The notes below the pieces were generated by a model. That model was given only the letters and a program-made list of their open reading frames with translations. It had not been told where the DNA came from and did not search any database. From Tilletia caries (lineage: Eukaryota > Basidiomycota > Exobasidiomycetes > Tilletiales > Tilletiaceae): a stretch of 64,000 nucleotides of DNA. Position numbers and translations under genes: made by a program. The stretch spans positions 372,001 to 436,000 of the forward strand of contig JALUTQ010000010.1 in NCBI GenBank assembly GCA_032718865.1. Reading direction: 5' to 3'. Shown in pieces: positions 1 to 9,307 of this stretch. The stretch's first letter is position 1. Every line of letters starts with the position of its first letter.

Positions 1-1027
1 TTCACTGCTTCAATCGTCCCATCAGACTGGGCAGGCTAGAAAAGAACAAGTTTAGTATTTGGGGATGATGCGTGTGGTGTGATACAGAGTACGGATCCTT
101 GCGAGCGACCACCAGACCCAGCCTCTGCTTCAAACCTGGGGTTGTGCTTGAAGGGTATTCGCCAGGAAGCAGAGCGTGCGTGGTACAGTTGGCTCTTTCT
201 AATTCCATGCCCTATAACCCCATAACCTGTCGAGATTCCATAAATTTCTGGAGAACGAGGTTGGTTCTATGGGATTTGGGCTGAAGCCATACCCATAACT
301 CCTTCAATCCCATAATCTTGAGGGCGAGATTTCGGTATGGTTTCGACAGAGAAAGGCCTCGCAACACGGTGTTGCGGAGTTTCCGGACACCCGCCGCACC
401 GTGTTGCGAGCTAGCCGCACGGTGTCGCGGATTCGCCACACGGTGTCGCGAGACTGGATTTCCGCAGAAATGGTCACGTGACTGGCTTGCCACGTGCTTT
501 TTCCTCTGCCCAATCCCATACTCTCTCAAACCCATACTCGAAACTTGTCCACCGATGTCCATGGGATTAGACAGAGTCAACTGTACCTCCTCTTCGAATT
601 CTGTGAAAGAGAAGATGTAGCCGAAGTCACGTCCCTCAACCTTCTCCGCCTCCCCGAGAGCCTCCGTCACTCCTTGTGCTGGGCGGCCCAAGCGCATGAC
701 CAGACTCGGCTCCAGACTCCGCTCTTAATCACCATTTTTAGTAGACTTCAGACTCCCCAGACTCCAGACTCCTCAGACTTACTTTTACCTCCCGCGCTCG
801 CGCCACGCGCTCGCCACGCGTCTTCTCTCTTCCTGCCTCTCAATCACTGCGCAACGTCGTGGCACTCCTCTCTTCTCTTTTCACGCTCCAATTCCTTCGC
901 CTATAAAACGGCTCCTCCCCATTGTACCATAGCGAAATCCACAAGCTTTTCTCACAGATCTTTCTACTAGTATAGTCTGACTATCGGCTGAGTGTCCGCA
1001 ATCTCCTCCGCTGCGGACGCGCTGGAA
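1..1027. other. Unassigned AT/GC-mixed sequence, no gene recognised
   Basis: No reading frame here has a recognisable domain or intron structure. A TATA-like CTATAAAA lies near 900 and is followed by a pyrimidine-rich stretch, which could be an old promoter or LTR, but nothing downstream supports a transcript. A palindromic cluster at 358-465 is listed separately. Confidence 0.4.
358..465. repeat. Cluster of CACGGTGTTGCG palindromic motifs
   Basis: Four close copies of a CACGGTGTYGCG motif occur within about 110 bp. The first, CGCAACACGGTGTTGCG, is a perfect odd palindrome. This is the kind of subterminal inverted-motif array found inside small DNA transposons, but I could not identify matching element ends. 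Confidence 0.5.
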
Positions 1028-1364
1028 TAGTGACCTGGCTTAAAGCCAGAGGATCCCCCAGACTCGGTGTAGACCTCTGATCCTTATGACCTGGCAGAAC
1101 TCTTCGTAGATTTCCTCCAAAACTGACTGGGGGCGTCCCCCCCCCCCCCCCGGGACACAAAAAACATGGCATGAGATTACATATAGATTATGGATGAAAG
1201 CCAGCTTGGCATGGCTACGCAGAAGCTCACGGTAGCTTCGCTACCCTTCGTCTGCTTCGCCACGCCGTTGTGACCGTAGCTATCATTAATCATTATCATT
1301 CTTCATGTAACATGTTGAATGTTGATCACTTGATTAAGGTACTTAACACACGTAATGATTCCAG
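1028..1364 (+). repeat. Dispersed repeat, copy 1 (partner at 28448-28805)
   Basis: This stretch matches 28448-28805 in blocks: the GTGACCTGGC start, the CAGACTCGRTGTRGACCTC block, the CTTATGACCTGG block, the ACTGGGGG(n)CGTCC run, the GGTAGCTTCGCTACC hairpin and the TGTAACATKTTGAATGTTGATCA end. The G/C runs before the hairpin differ in length. It has no coding signal; it is probably a remnant of a transposable element. Confidence 0.65.
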
Positions 1365-1914
1365 TGCCAACGGTAGCACGGAGGACACTCAGACACTGAC
1401 AGCGACCTCTCGGTTTGCGGCTGCGCTGGAGAAGCGGCACAGGTCGGGGGCCACAGATCTGTGCGGAGGAGAAGCGGGCCAAAAGCGGCAGCGAGCCTCA
1501 TGGACGCGACCAAGGTACATAGGTATCAGCTTTGAGCTGTGACCTGTGGGCTGTGGGCTGTGGTGTTGATGCCTTGCATAAGTCAGTGGGTGCCAGATGG
1601 GCGGCCAAGGAAACATCCGCCTAGCAACAGTGTGATCGGCCGACGGAATTAATTAAAAGTGACACTTCACAGCGTCCCCACCGCATGGATTCTCTTTGGA
1701 CTGCTCTCAGATTTGGAATGGTAACAGAGGATGGCCATAAGATCAAGATATATTAGTGTTGCGAGGTATGTCTGCTTGGTGCGAAAAAAAAAGTTTCAAT
1801 CGATGTCGAGAGCAAAAGTTCGGCCGAAATTCTAACCAGGCTCAAGGAACCCCAGAACTAGAGTCTGGGGAATTGCTGCTCCCTTTCGCCAAGTAGGTTC
1901 TGTCGGTTAGCTTT
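1365..1914. other. Unassigned sequence
   Basis: No gene or known element was recognised. The last 30 bases run into the coding-like relic that is interrupted by the family A element at 1942. Confidence 0.4.
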
Positions 1915-1941
1915 CTTCTCATTTAATTAAGCCGAACCCGC

Positions 1942-3795
1942 TAAGGATGAGCCCGGAGCGCCCCGGAGTGCTCCGTACTCCCGGGCCCATACTCCGGGGC
2001 GCTCCGCTGACTTTCTGTGGTGCTCCGTTGTAAGAAGTTTGTACAAAGGTACTATGTTACTATGATGATTTCAGTCGGATGGTCCACATGGCACTGATAT
2101 CACATAGGGAACGTGCTGCTGAGAGATCCCATACCTCAGATACTTTACATACTTCTTCCAGTCCTTCTTGGTGTCTCACATAACATCCATAGTCATACCA
2201 GACCTCAGGTGTAATTACTATCTCTTCCTCACATAGGAGTTAGTGGGTTCACTGTTGGTGGTTTATATTGACTATTCGGGAACCACTTTCAACTGAATTC
2301 CTCGTAGTACAGTTGGTAGTGTTGTTGATTTAAGTTCCCATGACTGTTATTAGTCAGGTGTTCGAATCTCTTTTCGAGAAACCTTTTTTTGGTGCATCGC
2401 CTTTTTTTCTTTTCTCCGCATTTTTCACCCGCACCTCAACACCTCAACCCGCACCTCACCTATCGCCACCACCTATCTCGCCACCCACTGTGACCGCCCA
2501 CGACGGAACGTGCTCACGGCGGAACGTGCCCGGCTACCTTAACCCTTTCACATGTCTCCTGTTCCACTCGCTTCCCAGTCTCTAGCTCACTGTTGCTTCG
2601 TCGCCTATTGTGGCTGTGTATGTAGTTTAGATTATCAGGTGATTTTGTGTTTTTTGGTTAACTGTGATTTAGGTTTTGACTCAGGGTCACGGCTCCCACA
2701 GTCAACCAAGCGCAGCGATGGACTGCGCACCTGGGACACCTGAAAGGTATAAAAGGAGCGCCCTTCTCCCCCTTTCCGTCCTTTCTGTCCCCCCATCTCT
2801 TTCCTCTCACACAACTGACACCTAACTTGGCAATCACAGAACATTGCAGAGTTAAAGTCAACCGTGTGAAGTCCGAGTTTCAAGTCTCAACTAAGAATTC
2901 TTCAAGCAGTTACTACTTCTACTAAACCTCTTTATATTCCGTGAGACTACTAGCATATTGGTCAGTCACCTGACCTCAGAGAGACATAGGCCAAAGTTCT
3001 AGCTGCGTGTCACTTCTGTCTCTATACAACGAGCGGTACTACACGTAGACTGTCCAACACCAAGTCAATCTGGGTCGCGACGACCTCACAGCTGGGAAAT
3101 CTTACATCCGTGCTCCGTCTCTTTTCAGATTTACACCAGCATCTTACTCCGTACTGCGTCACGATAAGGAGCACCAGAGAAAACTTACTCCGTGCTCCGT
3201 CAAATTAAGAAGTGTTTCAGAAAGTCTACTCCGTACTCCGTAGCTACGGAGCCCGGTTAATCCGGGGGAGCTCCGTACTCCGGGAGATGATCTCACCAAT
3301 CCCAAAATACGGTATGATTTCAGAAATGCGTATGCTCGTGATCAATCTTGTAGCAGCTGTGGTTAAGAGAACAGACTGAGAGCGCTTGAAGTGCTGTTTT
3401 GGTCAGATTTAGACTGCGAGATGAGATTTGTGAAAATGAATTTTGAGAATTGACCCCAAAATACCCTCAAAATATCCATGTTTATGGGGAAATACCTTCC
3501 TAATAAGAAAAATGTGGAGGTCCCGGAGCGCCCCGGACTCCGGGGGTAACTCCGTACTCCGTCACATATCACAGGTATTTACTCCGTACTCCGGGGAATT
3601 TTCTGCAACGCCCAGAGGTCAGCTCCGTACTCCGGGGAACTTCCTACATTGCTCAAACGTCAGCTCCGTACTCCGGCAACGGTGAGGTAACCTCTCGATT
3701 CTCACTCCGTGCTCCCGGCTCCCCCGGAGTGCGACCCCGGATAACCGGGGCGCTCCGGCAAAGCCGCTCCGGGGCTTACTCCGTGCTCATCCTTA
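1942..3795. mobile_element. Family A non-autonomous DNA transposon (hAT-like), 1854 bp
   Basis: The left end begins TAAGGATGAGC and the right end is its inverted match. Both are flanked by a perfect 8-bp target duplication GAACCCGC (1934-1941 and 3796-3803). The outer parts are dense in CTCCG/CGGAG pentamers (CTCCGTACTCCGG-type blocks); the middle, about 2050-3150, is ordinary sequence without a transposase. Eight-bp duplications and ends of the form T-A-A-G-G fit the hAT superfamily. This is the longest copy in the window. Removing it joins the coding-like stretch before 1941 to the one after 3803. Confidence 0.85.
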
Positions 3796-4021
3796 GAACC
3801 CGCATAACGCCACAGGTGAATCAATTGTCCCAGCTGCACTAGCATACTCCTTCGAAACGTCCGTCTGCCTGGATAATCCGAACTCTGAGACTCCATGCCG
3901 TCTTCTTGAAGTCCGCGTTGACGGGCCGTCCTTCCGCGGAATGCTTTTTCATGAGCTCAAGCGCCTCCTCCACGCTCGCTTCGGCCTGTCGAAGTTGTGT
4001 ACCGCCTTGAAGCTGAACACC
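3796..4021 (+). pseudogene. Coding relic of about 75 codons, unknown family
   Basis: An open frame runs from about 3798 to the solo LTR at 4022 and can be extended upstream through the family A target site at 1934-1941. It contains a basic amphipathic stretch near the end (FHELKRLLHARFG). I do not recognise the family. It could be the upstream part of the MULE transposase that follows, because it joins that frame across the LTR, or an unrelated gene brought next to it by the inversion described in the findings. Confidence 0.4.
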
Positions 4022-4233
4022 TGCGAGGAAGACGAGAAGCTCAGAGAGAGGAAAAGGGAAGAGAGGGTGAGGAGTGGAACGGGATGGGAACGGGAACGGA
4101 TCGAGAATAGAACTGAGGAAGTGAGGATGTGGAACCGAGGTGGGAACCGAGGCTCAGTAGAACAAAGGGAAATAGAAGAGACAGGGAACCTCAGCAGAGA
4201 AAGGAATCAGAGACTGGCTCCGCCCAGCACATA
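4022..4233 (-). mobile_element. Solo LTR of a Ty3/gypsy family, minus strand
   Basis: The reverse complement of 4048-4231 matches the first ~185 bp of the LTR at 15684-15938, starting TGTGCTGGGCGGAGCC. The last ~30 bp differ from that LTR. It sits between ACACC (4017-4021) and GCACC (4234-4238), a 4-of-5 candidate target duplication. No internal retroelement sequence is present. It interrupts or borders the MULE transposase reading frame. Confidence 0.75.
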
Positions 4234-4234
4234 G

Positions 4235-6162
4235 CACCGGTCTGGATCCGAGCAACAGTGCGGTCTACAAGGCCAAGGCCGCCATCAAGGCTCGGCAACT
4301 ATCTTCACTATGTAACTATGATAACTATATAGTTATAACTTATAGTGATAACTTGACTATACTTTAGTTGAAATAGTGATGAAAAATCGCATTTGGCTGA
4401 TATAGCAGCTAGATAGTCACTATGTAGTAGCTCCAGCTACTCCTAGTCACATATAGTCGCTATCTCAGTTACTCATAGCCACATATAGTGACTATTTCAA
4501 CCAAATGTAACTTTTTTGTCTTGGACAGGGGCTGGCTGAGACAGCTGCTGGATAGTTACTATATAGTAGCTCCAGTCACTTATAGCCAGATATAGTGACT
4601 ATGTCGATCTCACTTTGTGCTGAACTAGTCACAGGTAGCTACTGGAAGTGACTATAGTGACTATTTCAGCGAAAAGCCAACGAAAATTTCGCATGGCTGA
4701 AATAGTGACTATACGTTTTTATAGTAGCTATATCTCACTTGACTATACTATTTCCCGCCGAGGTGACCACTCACTAAAACTTGACTATACTATTTCGTAG
4801 AAAAGTGGTAACTCTAGTAGCTTGCCGAGCCTTGGCCGGCATAATCAATTCAGCTATTGGGGACGAGACCGACAGTTTCAAACGCTTGCCAGCGTACGTC
4901 AAGGCATTGGTCGATGTCGACAATGACACTCGCGCTGTGCTGGAGCTCGATAATGGCAGATTTCATCGCATGTTTGTCTCCCCTGGTGCCTACTCTAAGG
5001 CGTGGCGGCATGCTCGACAGTGGCTGGCGGTCGACGCCACCTTCATGAAGACTAAACATCAGCTACGCCTGCATTTGGCCGCAGCCATGGACGGCACGGG
5101 TTCTCTCATCCTGCTGGCGTGGGCCCTCTCCCCCGGCGAGTCTCAGGACAATTGGGAATGGTTTATGCTGAACCTTCGCCAGTCGCTGAAGGATCTCGAC
5201 GCCTCATCAGCCACGATCGTCAGTGATCGAAACGCCGGTCTCCTAAACGCAATCGAAACAATTCTTCCCAATGCCAACTCGGTCTACTGCTGCTTCCACA
5301 TCGCAAAAGAACCTCAAAGATCATCGCTTCTCTGCCGCTGCAGGACGCGTGTTCTGGCAGATGGTATATGCGCCTACGAAATCCAAATTTGATGGTTATA
5401 TGGACACCCTCGTCAGGCTCGACAAGGACGCTGCCGACTATGTGAAGGGTATCGATGCGACCAAGTGGGCGACATACGCCGTGCCTGGGCGGCGTTTCGG
5501 TCATGTTACGTCCAACTTGGCTGAGATTGCCAATGCCATGCTGTTGGACGCTCGGGAGCTTCCACCGCTCCAGTGCATGGATCACATTTATCGGCATCAG
5601 ATGGAACGATTCTTCTCCCGGCGGATTGAGGCAATCAATTGCGACTCGCCCATAGTTCCAACCGAATATTCACGCCTGCAGACTAACATTCAAGACGCCC
5701 GCCGCATGACAGCCGTATGCAGCGATGACAAAAACGGCTGCGTGACTTCTATCGATGGGACTCAGTACGTGGTCAAACTGCCCGCCAGTCCCACCGACGT
5801 GGGCAGCTGCGGTTGTCGGCAATGCCAGATCTTCCTTCGCCCCTGTCGTCATGCGGTGGCTCTCATGCAGAAGATTAAAGTATCAGTGGCGCCTTACTAC
5901 CATTCCTATTACACTGTCGACAATTGGAGGGCGATGTACAACAACACCCTCCCCCCCATCAACGTGTCTGCGGCACGACCGAGAGCTTCCGCCAGGCAGC
6001 ACTACGAACCTTGCGATGGAACCTGTCACACCGCCCTCGTTCAAACGCAAAGTTGGGCGTCCACAAAAGAAGCGCAAAGAGGTTGGACACACCTCCACGG
6101 CAAAGCATTGCAGCTTTTGTGGTAGGGATGATCATCGTCGGAAGGATTGCAGTGTCTCCTAG
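4235..6162 (+). pseudogene. MULE (Mutator-like) transposase, catalytic and C-terminal part, broken
   Basis: Encodes the DDE transposase core of a Mutator-like element. The YKAK motif typical of the segment before the MULE domain falls at 4262-4273. Then come the LAVDATFMKT block (first Asp), the AAAMDGTGS block, the WEWFM block and the IVSDRNAG block, followed by a SWIM-type zinc finger (CGC...PCRH, about 5808-5850), a GRPQKKR AT-hook-like patch and a terminal CCHC knuckle (CSFCGRDDHRRKDC) ending at 6162. A family B element (4286-4834) lies inside it. The frame shifts once near 5305, beside an A-run, and again between about 5960 and 6010, so it cannot make a full protein. Its N-terminal half appears to be at 15939-17140 on the other strand. 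Confidence 0.85.
4286..4834. mobile_element. Family B non-autonomous DNA transposon, 549 bp
   Basis: Ends are CAAGGCTCGGCAA and its inverted match. It is flanked by an 8-bp target duplication with one mismatch, GCCGCCAT (4278-4285) and GCCGGCAT (4835-4842). The interior is an array of TAGTSACTATAT / ATATAGTGACTA motifs and codes for nothing. It splits the MULE transposase frame, which reads through in frame when the insertion and one duplication are removed. Eight-bp duplications would fit hAT or MULE-mobilised elements. Confidence 0.85.
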
Positions 6163-6192
6163 GAGGCCTAGTAATACAGTAATAGCACATGC

Positions 6193-6279
6193 TCAAAACG
6201 ACCCTATCTGTGACTTCATTTTAAATTGACCCTCTTTACGAATTTCGATGTGGATTCGACCCTATCTGTGAAATTTCTC
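6193..6279 (+). repeat. MULE right terminal inverted repeat with 9-bp target duplication GTTTAGAAG
   Basis: This 87-bp stretch carries ACCCTATCTGTGA twice and ends GAAATTTCTC. It is almost identical to 17205-17292. It lies 30 bp after the transposase stop, as expected for a MULE terminal repeat. The next nine bases, GTTTAGAAG (6280-6288), are the reverse complement of the nine bases following the other copy (17293-17301), so the two appear to be the two ends of a single insertion. Confidence 0.85.
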
Positions 6280-6288
6280 GTTTAGAAG

Positions 6289-7930
6289 AGGTAGTTCAAA
6301 AGAGTCTTTTTATTACTAATCAAAAAAGTGGCATTAAATAGACGTACAGCAGAAAGGAATCGAAATATGAAAATAACGTAAAAAAGTCTGCAGAAGCCGG
6401 CGCTTTGTAACATCTGTTTATTTGTTTGCTGATAATATTTAGGATCCTAAATGAACGAGGGTGGTAATGAAATTACGCAGGGACAGTTGTTTATAACTTC
6501 CGTATTACGAACGCCCTAGGCTACCTTTGTTTTATATATCCATAAAATAAAATACTTATTACGCCTATTGCCTTTTTTATTATATTTTTTATTATATTTG
6601 TATAATCAAAAAACAAAGACAGAATCGCCGGAGCCTAGCGCCGGGCAAATTTTTATTATGCATTATAAAAATCAAAGATGCGTGGCGTTAAGATATAAAT
6701 AAAAATCGAGAGCTGCGACTGTTTACCAAAAAAAACACACACAGAAACTTGCTGGGAAGGGCTCGACCCTTCAAGAAACACCTAAGTGCTTCAAGGAGTA
6801 TAAAAAGTGGTTTACATAAAAAAACAATCGCCGGATCTTTTTTTCTATATGATAAAAAAGAATGCAAACGGCTCTCTTTACCTGCCGATAAGATATAATG
6901 AACAAAAAACAAAAGATAAAAAGTCTTATCTTCCTTCTTACTTGTTATATGGCGGGAAAAAGGCAGCCGGGATAAGAAGCGAGATAAAAAAATCAAACAG
7001 GACTGATTTCAAAGGCAATAACTAGCTTTTTTATTTTTAAACTTTTTTTAGTGTCAAAAAGCGAAGGGAGACAATTACTTGTTCCTTTGTCCTTTTCTTC
7101 CTTTGGTCCTTTGTCCCTTTGTGTCCTGCATATAATAGTAAGCCAAGTAATAATATCGTAATTAAAGGGCAAATAGCTATTGACAAGGTACTCTTTTAAC
7201 TTTATTTAAAACTTTTTGATTTCTTTTTGCTTTTTACGAAAATGATTCTGCCAATATTCACTCATAGGTTCATGATATCCAATTGGCTTCGTTTCTTGTT
7301 TTTTTTTTACTTTGTTATAAATAAAAAAGCTGTCGGTACGTTCTTTACCTGGGAGAAAAATTTCTTAAAGTCCTGTTAAAACGATCCCACTTTGAATGCG
7401 CTATTTGTTTATAGGAGGGGGTCTACACGTCTCTTTGCTCAAGGCGTTGGGCGGATTGTTGGGCAAGGAAGCCCAGTTCGTTTAACCGCGTCGGCTGGTA
7501 GAAAAAGCAAAGACGCTCTACGGGCGATTTGACATCTTTTATTATCTATGATAAAAATTTGCCCGGCGGTCTCTGTTTTTTTCGTCTTTGAATTAAAAAA
7601 AGACAAAAAAGGACGTAGGTATTTTATTTTTTAACATAATCAAAAAGGAGGCCTTCGGCCTTTGCCTTGCTTTTTTGATTTTGAAAACGCCCCTCTTTTG
7701 GCGGGCGATCTCGGCGAAGCCGTAATGGAAGAAAAACAAAGGGAGCGCCGGGGGCGTCTTTGCTTTTTCTATTTTAAACTTTTTTTTAGTGCTAGCTATT
7801 AAATCAGTATTCATTATGTTTGTATTTGTATGGATTTGCCCAAAAAAAATAAAAAAGCAAAGACATAAAAAAGGGAGAGCGAAGCCCCCGTCACTTTTTT
7901 AAACTGGAAAAACCTAAACAGTGGATCTGG
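6289..7930. other. AT-rich island, possibly mitochondrial DNA in the nucleus
   Basis: Composition drops sharply to long A/T runs broken by short GC clusters (CGCCGG, GCCCGGCG, GGCCTTCGGCC), unlike everything around it and like the intergenic or intronic DNA of fungal mitochondria. The best open frame, 6807-7025 (Lys/Tyr/Ile-rich, 70 codons), is not recognisable. It was the insertion target of the MULE, since the MULE terminal repeat and its 9-bp duplication abut it. Other islands of the same character are at 17302-17395 and 30360-30490. No mitochondrial gene was positively identified, so the origin is an inference. Confidence 0.45.
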
Positions 7931-7975
7931 ACTACTTGACCTTTTAGAAATCTCTGGCTGGATGAGAATCGCGTG

Positions 7976-8971
7976 ATGAGCGTGTTGGCTCCTGCTCCCA
8001 ACTTGACGCCTGCGATTGCGACAGGGACAGTGCCAACGGCTGGTGTTGGCGGGCTGTTGGCTAGCTTGCCGGTGAGCCCCAACCCCTCGGGCGGCAGTCC
8101 GGCCCAACATCAGCATCAGAACCATCGTCAACGTCGACCGGGCACCTCGTCCTCTTCTTCATCCTCGTCCTTCTCTGCTGATCGGGACGGGGCGGCGTCG
8201 GCGGATCAGGAGTTGCTCGACTCGTGGCATCGCTCTTTGTTGAGGCGGAACAGCTCGGCGAGCAGTCATGGGCACGGGCACGGGCATGGGGTGATGTCCA
8301 ATGCGAGCATGATGGGCACGAACACTACCGCTGAATCACGCCCCGTGTCGCCTGCGCATATGTTGTGGAACTACTCCACATCGGCTGGCTCGCGCGTGGG
8401 TAGCAGTCGACCGACATCGCCGGATCCGATGATGGTGGGGACGTTACCGCCCCTACACGAGCGGGTATGTGCTATCAATGGAGACGGGGAGGATGAGCCG
8501 GGGGGTACGGCGGCGAGTTTGCTTGCGCAGTTGCAGGCGCATCAAGCGATGCAACAGGCTTGTCAGTTGCAAAGTATGACGGGTGCTTTGGCGGCTGCGG
8601 CTGCAGCTGCGAATGCGAATGCGAACGCGAACGGGGTAGTGCCTTCGGTGGGTTCGACAGCGACAGCTGTGACAGGAACGGGAATGCCCCGTTTGATCCG
8701 GCGGGTATCAGGCGCAGCTCGGCCGTTCTCCTCCTCCATGTCAGCATCGGTCTCGTCCTCGTCATCAGGCTCGAGGTCGGCCGCAGCCGCGGGCGCGGGA
8801 GGGATGCGAGCGGGTGGGGAGGCAGTGATGACAGAGGGATACACTGTTGGGGCTTGTGGCTCTCTTTTTGTCGACGATGATAAGGAGAAGGCGGGCGGAG
8901 GAGGAGGAGGAGGACAGCGATGGCATGCCAGCCGGTCCAGGCAGGGCTCTTCGTCGGGGATGACGCGCTGA
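7976..8971 (+). CDS. Ser/Ala/Gly-rich low-complexity protein, unknown
   Basis: An ATG-initiated frame of 331 codons immediately follows the AT-rich island. It contains a poly-Ser run near residue 60, a GHGHGHGHG tract, SRPVSPAH and SSRPTSPDP motifs that look like proline-directed phosphorylation sites, a short helical SLLAQLQAHQAMQQ segment, a poly-Ala/(AN)n tract and a Gly run near the end. No domain is recognisable. The frame is also open for about 13 codons upstream of the ATG, so this may be the last exon of a gene whose 5' part was lost. High GC and long openness favour real coding, but antisense frames are also open. Confidence 0.45.
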   Translation: MSVLAPAPNLTPAIATGTVPTAGVGGLLASLPVSPNPSGGSPAQHQHQNHRQRRPGTSSSSSSSSFSADRDGAASADQELLDSWHRSLLRRNSSASSHGHGHGHGVMSNASMMGTNTTAESRPVSPAHMLWNYSTSAGSRVGSSRPTSPDPMMVGTLPPLHERVCAINGDGEDEPGGTAASLLAQLQAHQAMQQACQLQSMTGALAAAAAAANANANANGVVPSVGSTATAVTGTGMPRLIRRVSGAARPFSSSMSASVSSSSSGSRSAAAAGAGGMRAGGEAVMTEGYTVGACGSLFVDDDKEKAGGGGGGGQRWHASRSRQGSSSGMTR

Positions 8972-9290
8972 GGGAGGCGGCTACGGCGTAGCCCTTTGTA
9001 CCCCTAAAACTTACGGGCCGCCTTGATCAATTACTGTATTCCAATCGTACCGCATCTTCTTCTTTTTCCACGACAACGTAACGCGACGTGACGCGACGCG
9101 TTTGACCGCGTTGACGGGAGAATTTGGACGCGACGGGACGCGTTCGGTGTTTGTCCTTCTCCCTTCCCTTCTTCCAACTCGAGGACAACAACGACCCATC
9201 CCTTAACCCACGCGTGCGCACAAGATGGCATCGGAGAGTCAGCATCAAGTCATCCTGGCAGCGATTGCCAGCGGCGACTTCCACAAAGAG
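8972..9290. other. Unassigned sequence upstream of the TPR-type gene
   Basis: No gene was recognised. It contains GACGCGACGCG-type motifs at 9075-9140, also seen near 55945-55955, and the short GGCTACGGCGTAGCC hairpin at about 8978-8992. It could include the promoter of the broken gene that follows. Confidence 0.3.
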
Positions 9291-9307
9291 AACGCTGTCG
9301 TTAGCAA

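Noticed and set aside
1942..3795. Regular CTCCG blocks resembling a CRISPR or satellite array
   Set aside because: Spacing is irregular, there are no uniform repeats with unique spacers, and the block is bounded by transposon ends with a target duplication.
3796..4285. In-frame join of the 3796-4021 relic to the MULE catalytic half across the solo LTR, with ACACC/GCACC flanks, as the true 5' part of the transposase
   Set aside because: Not excluded, but the relic has no MULE features while 15939-17140 clearly does, and the matched 9-bp target duplication ties that half to the catalytic half. Kept as the main alternative.
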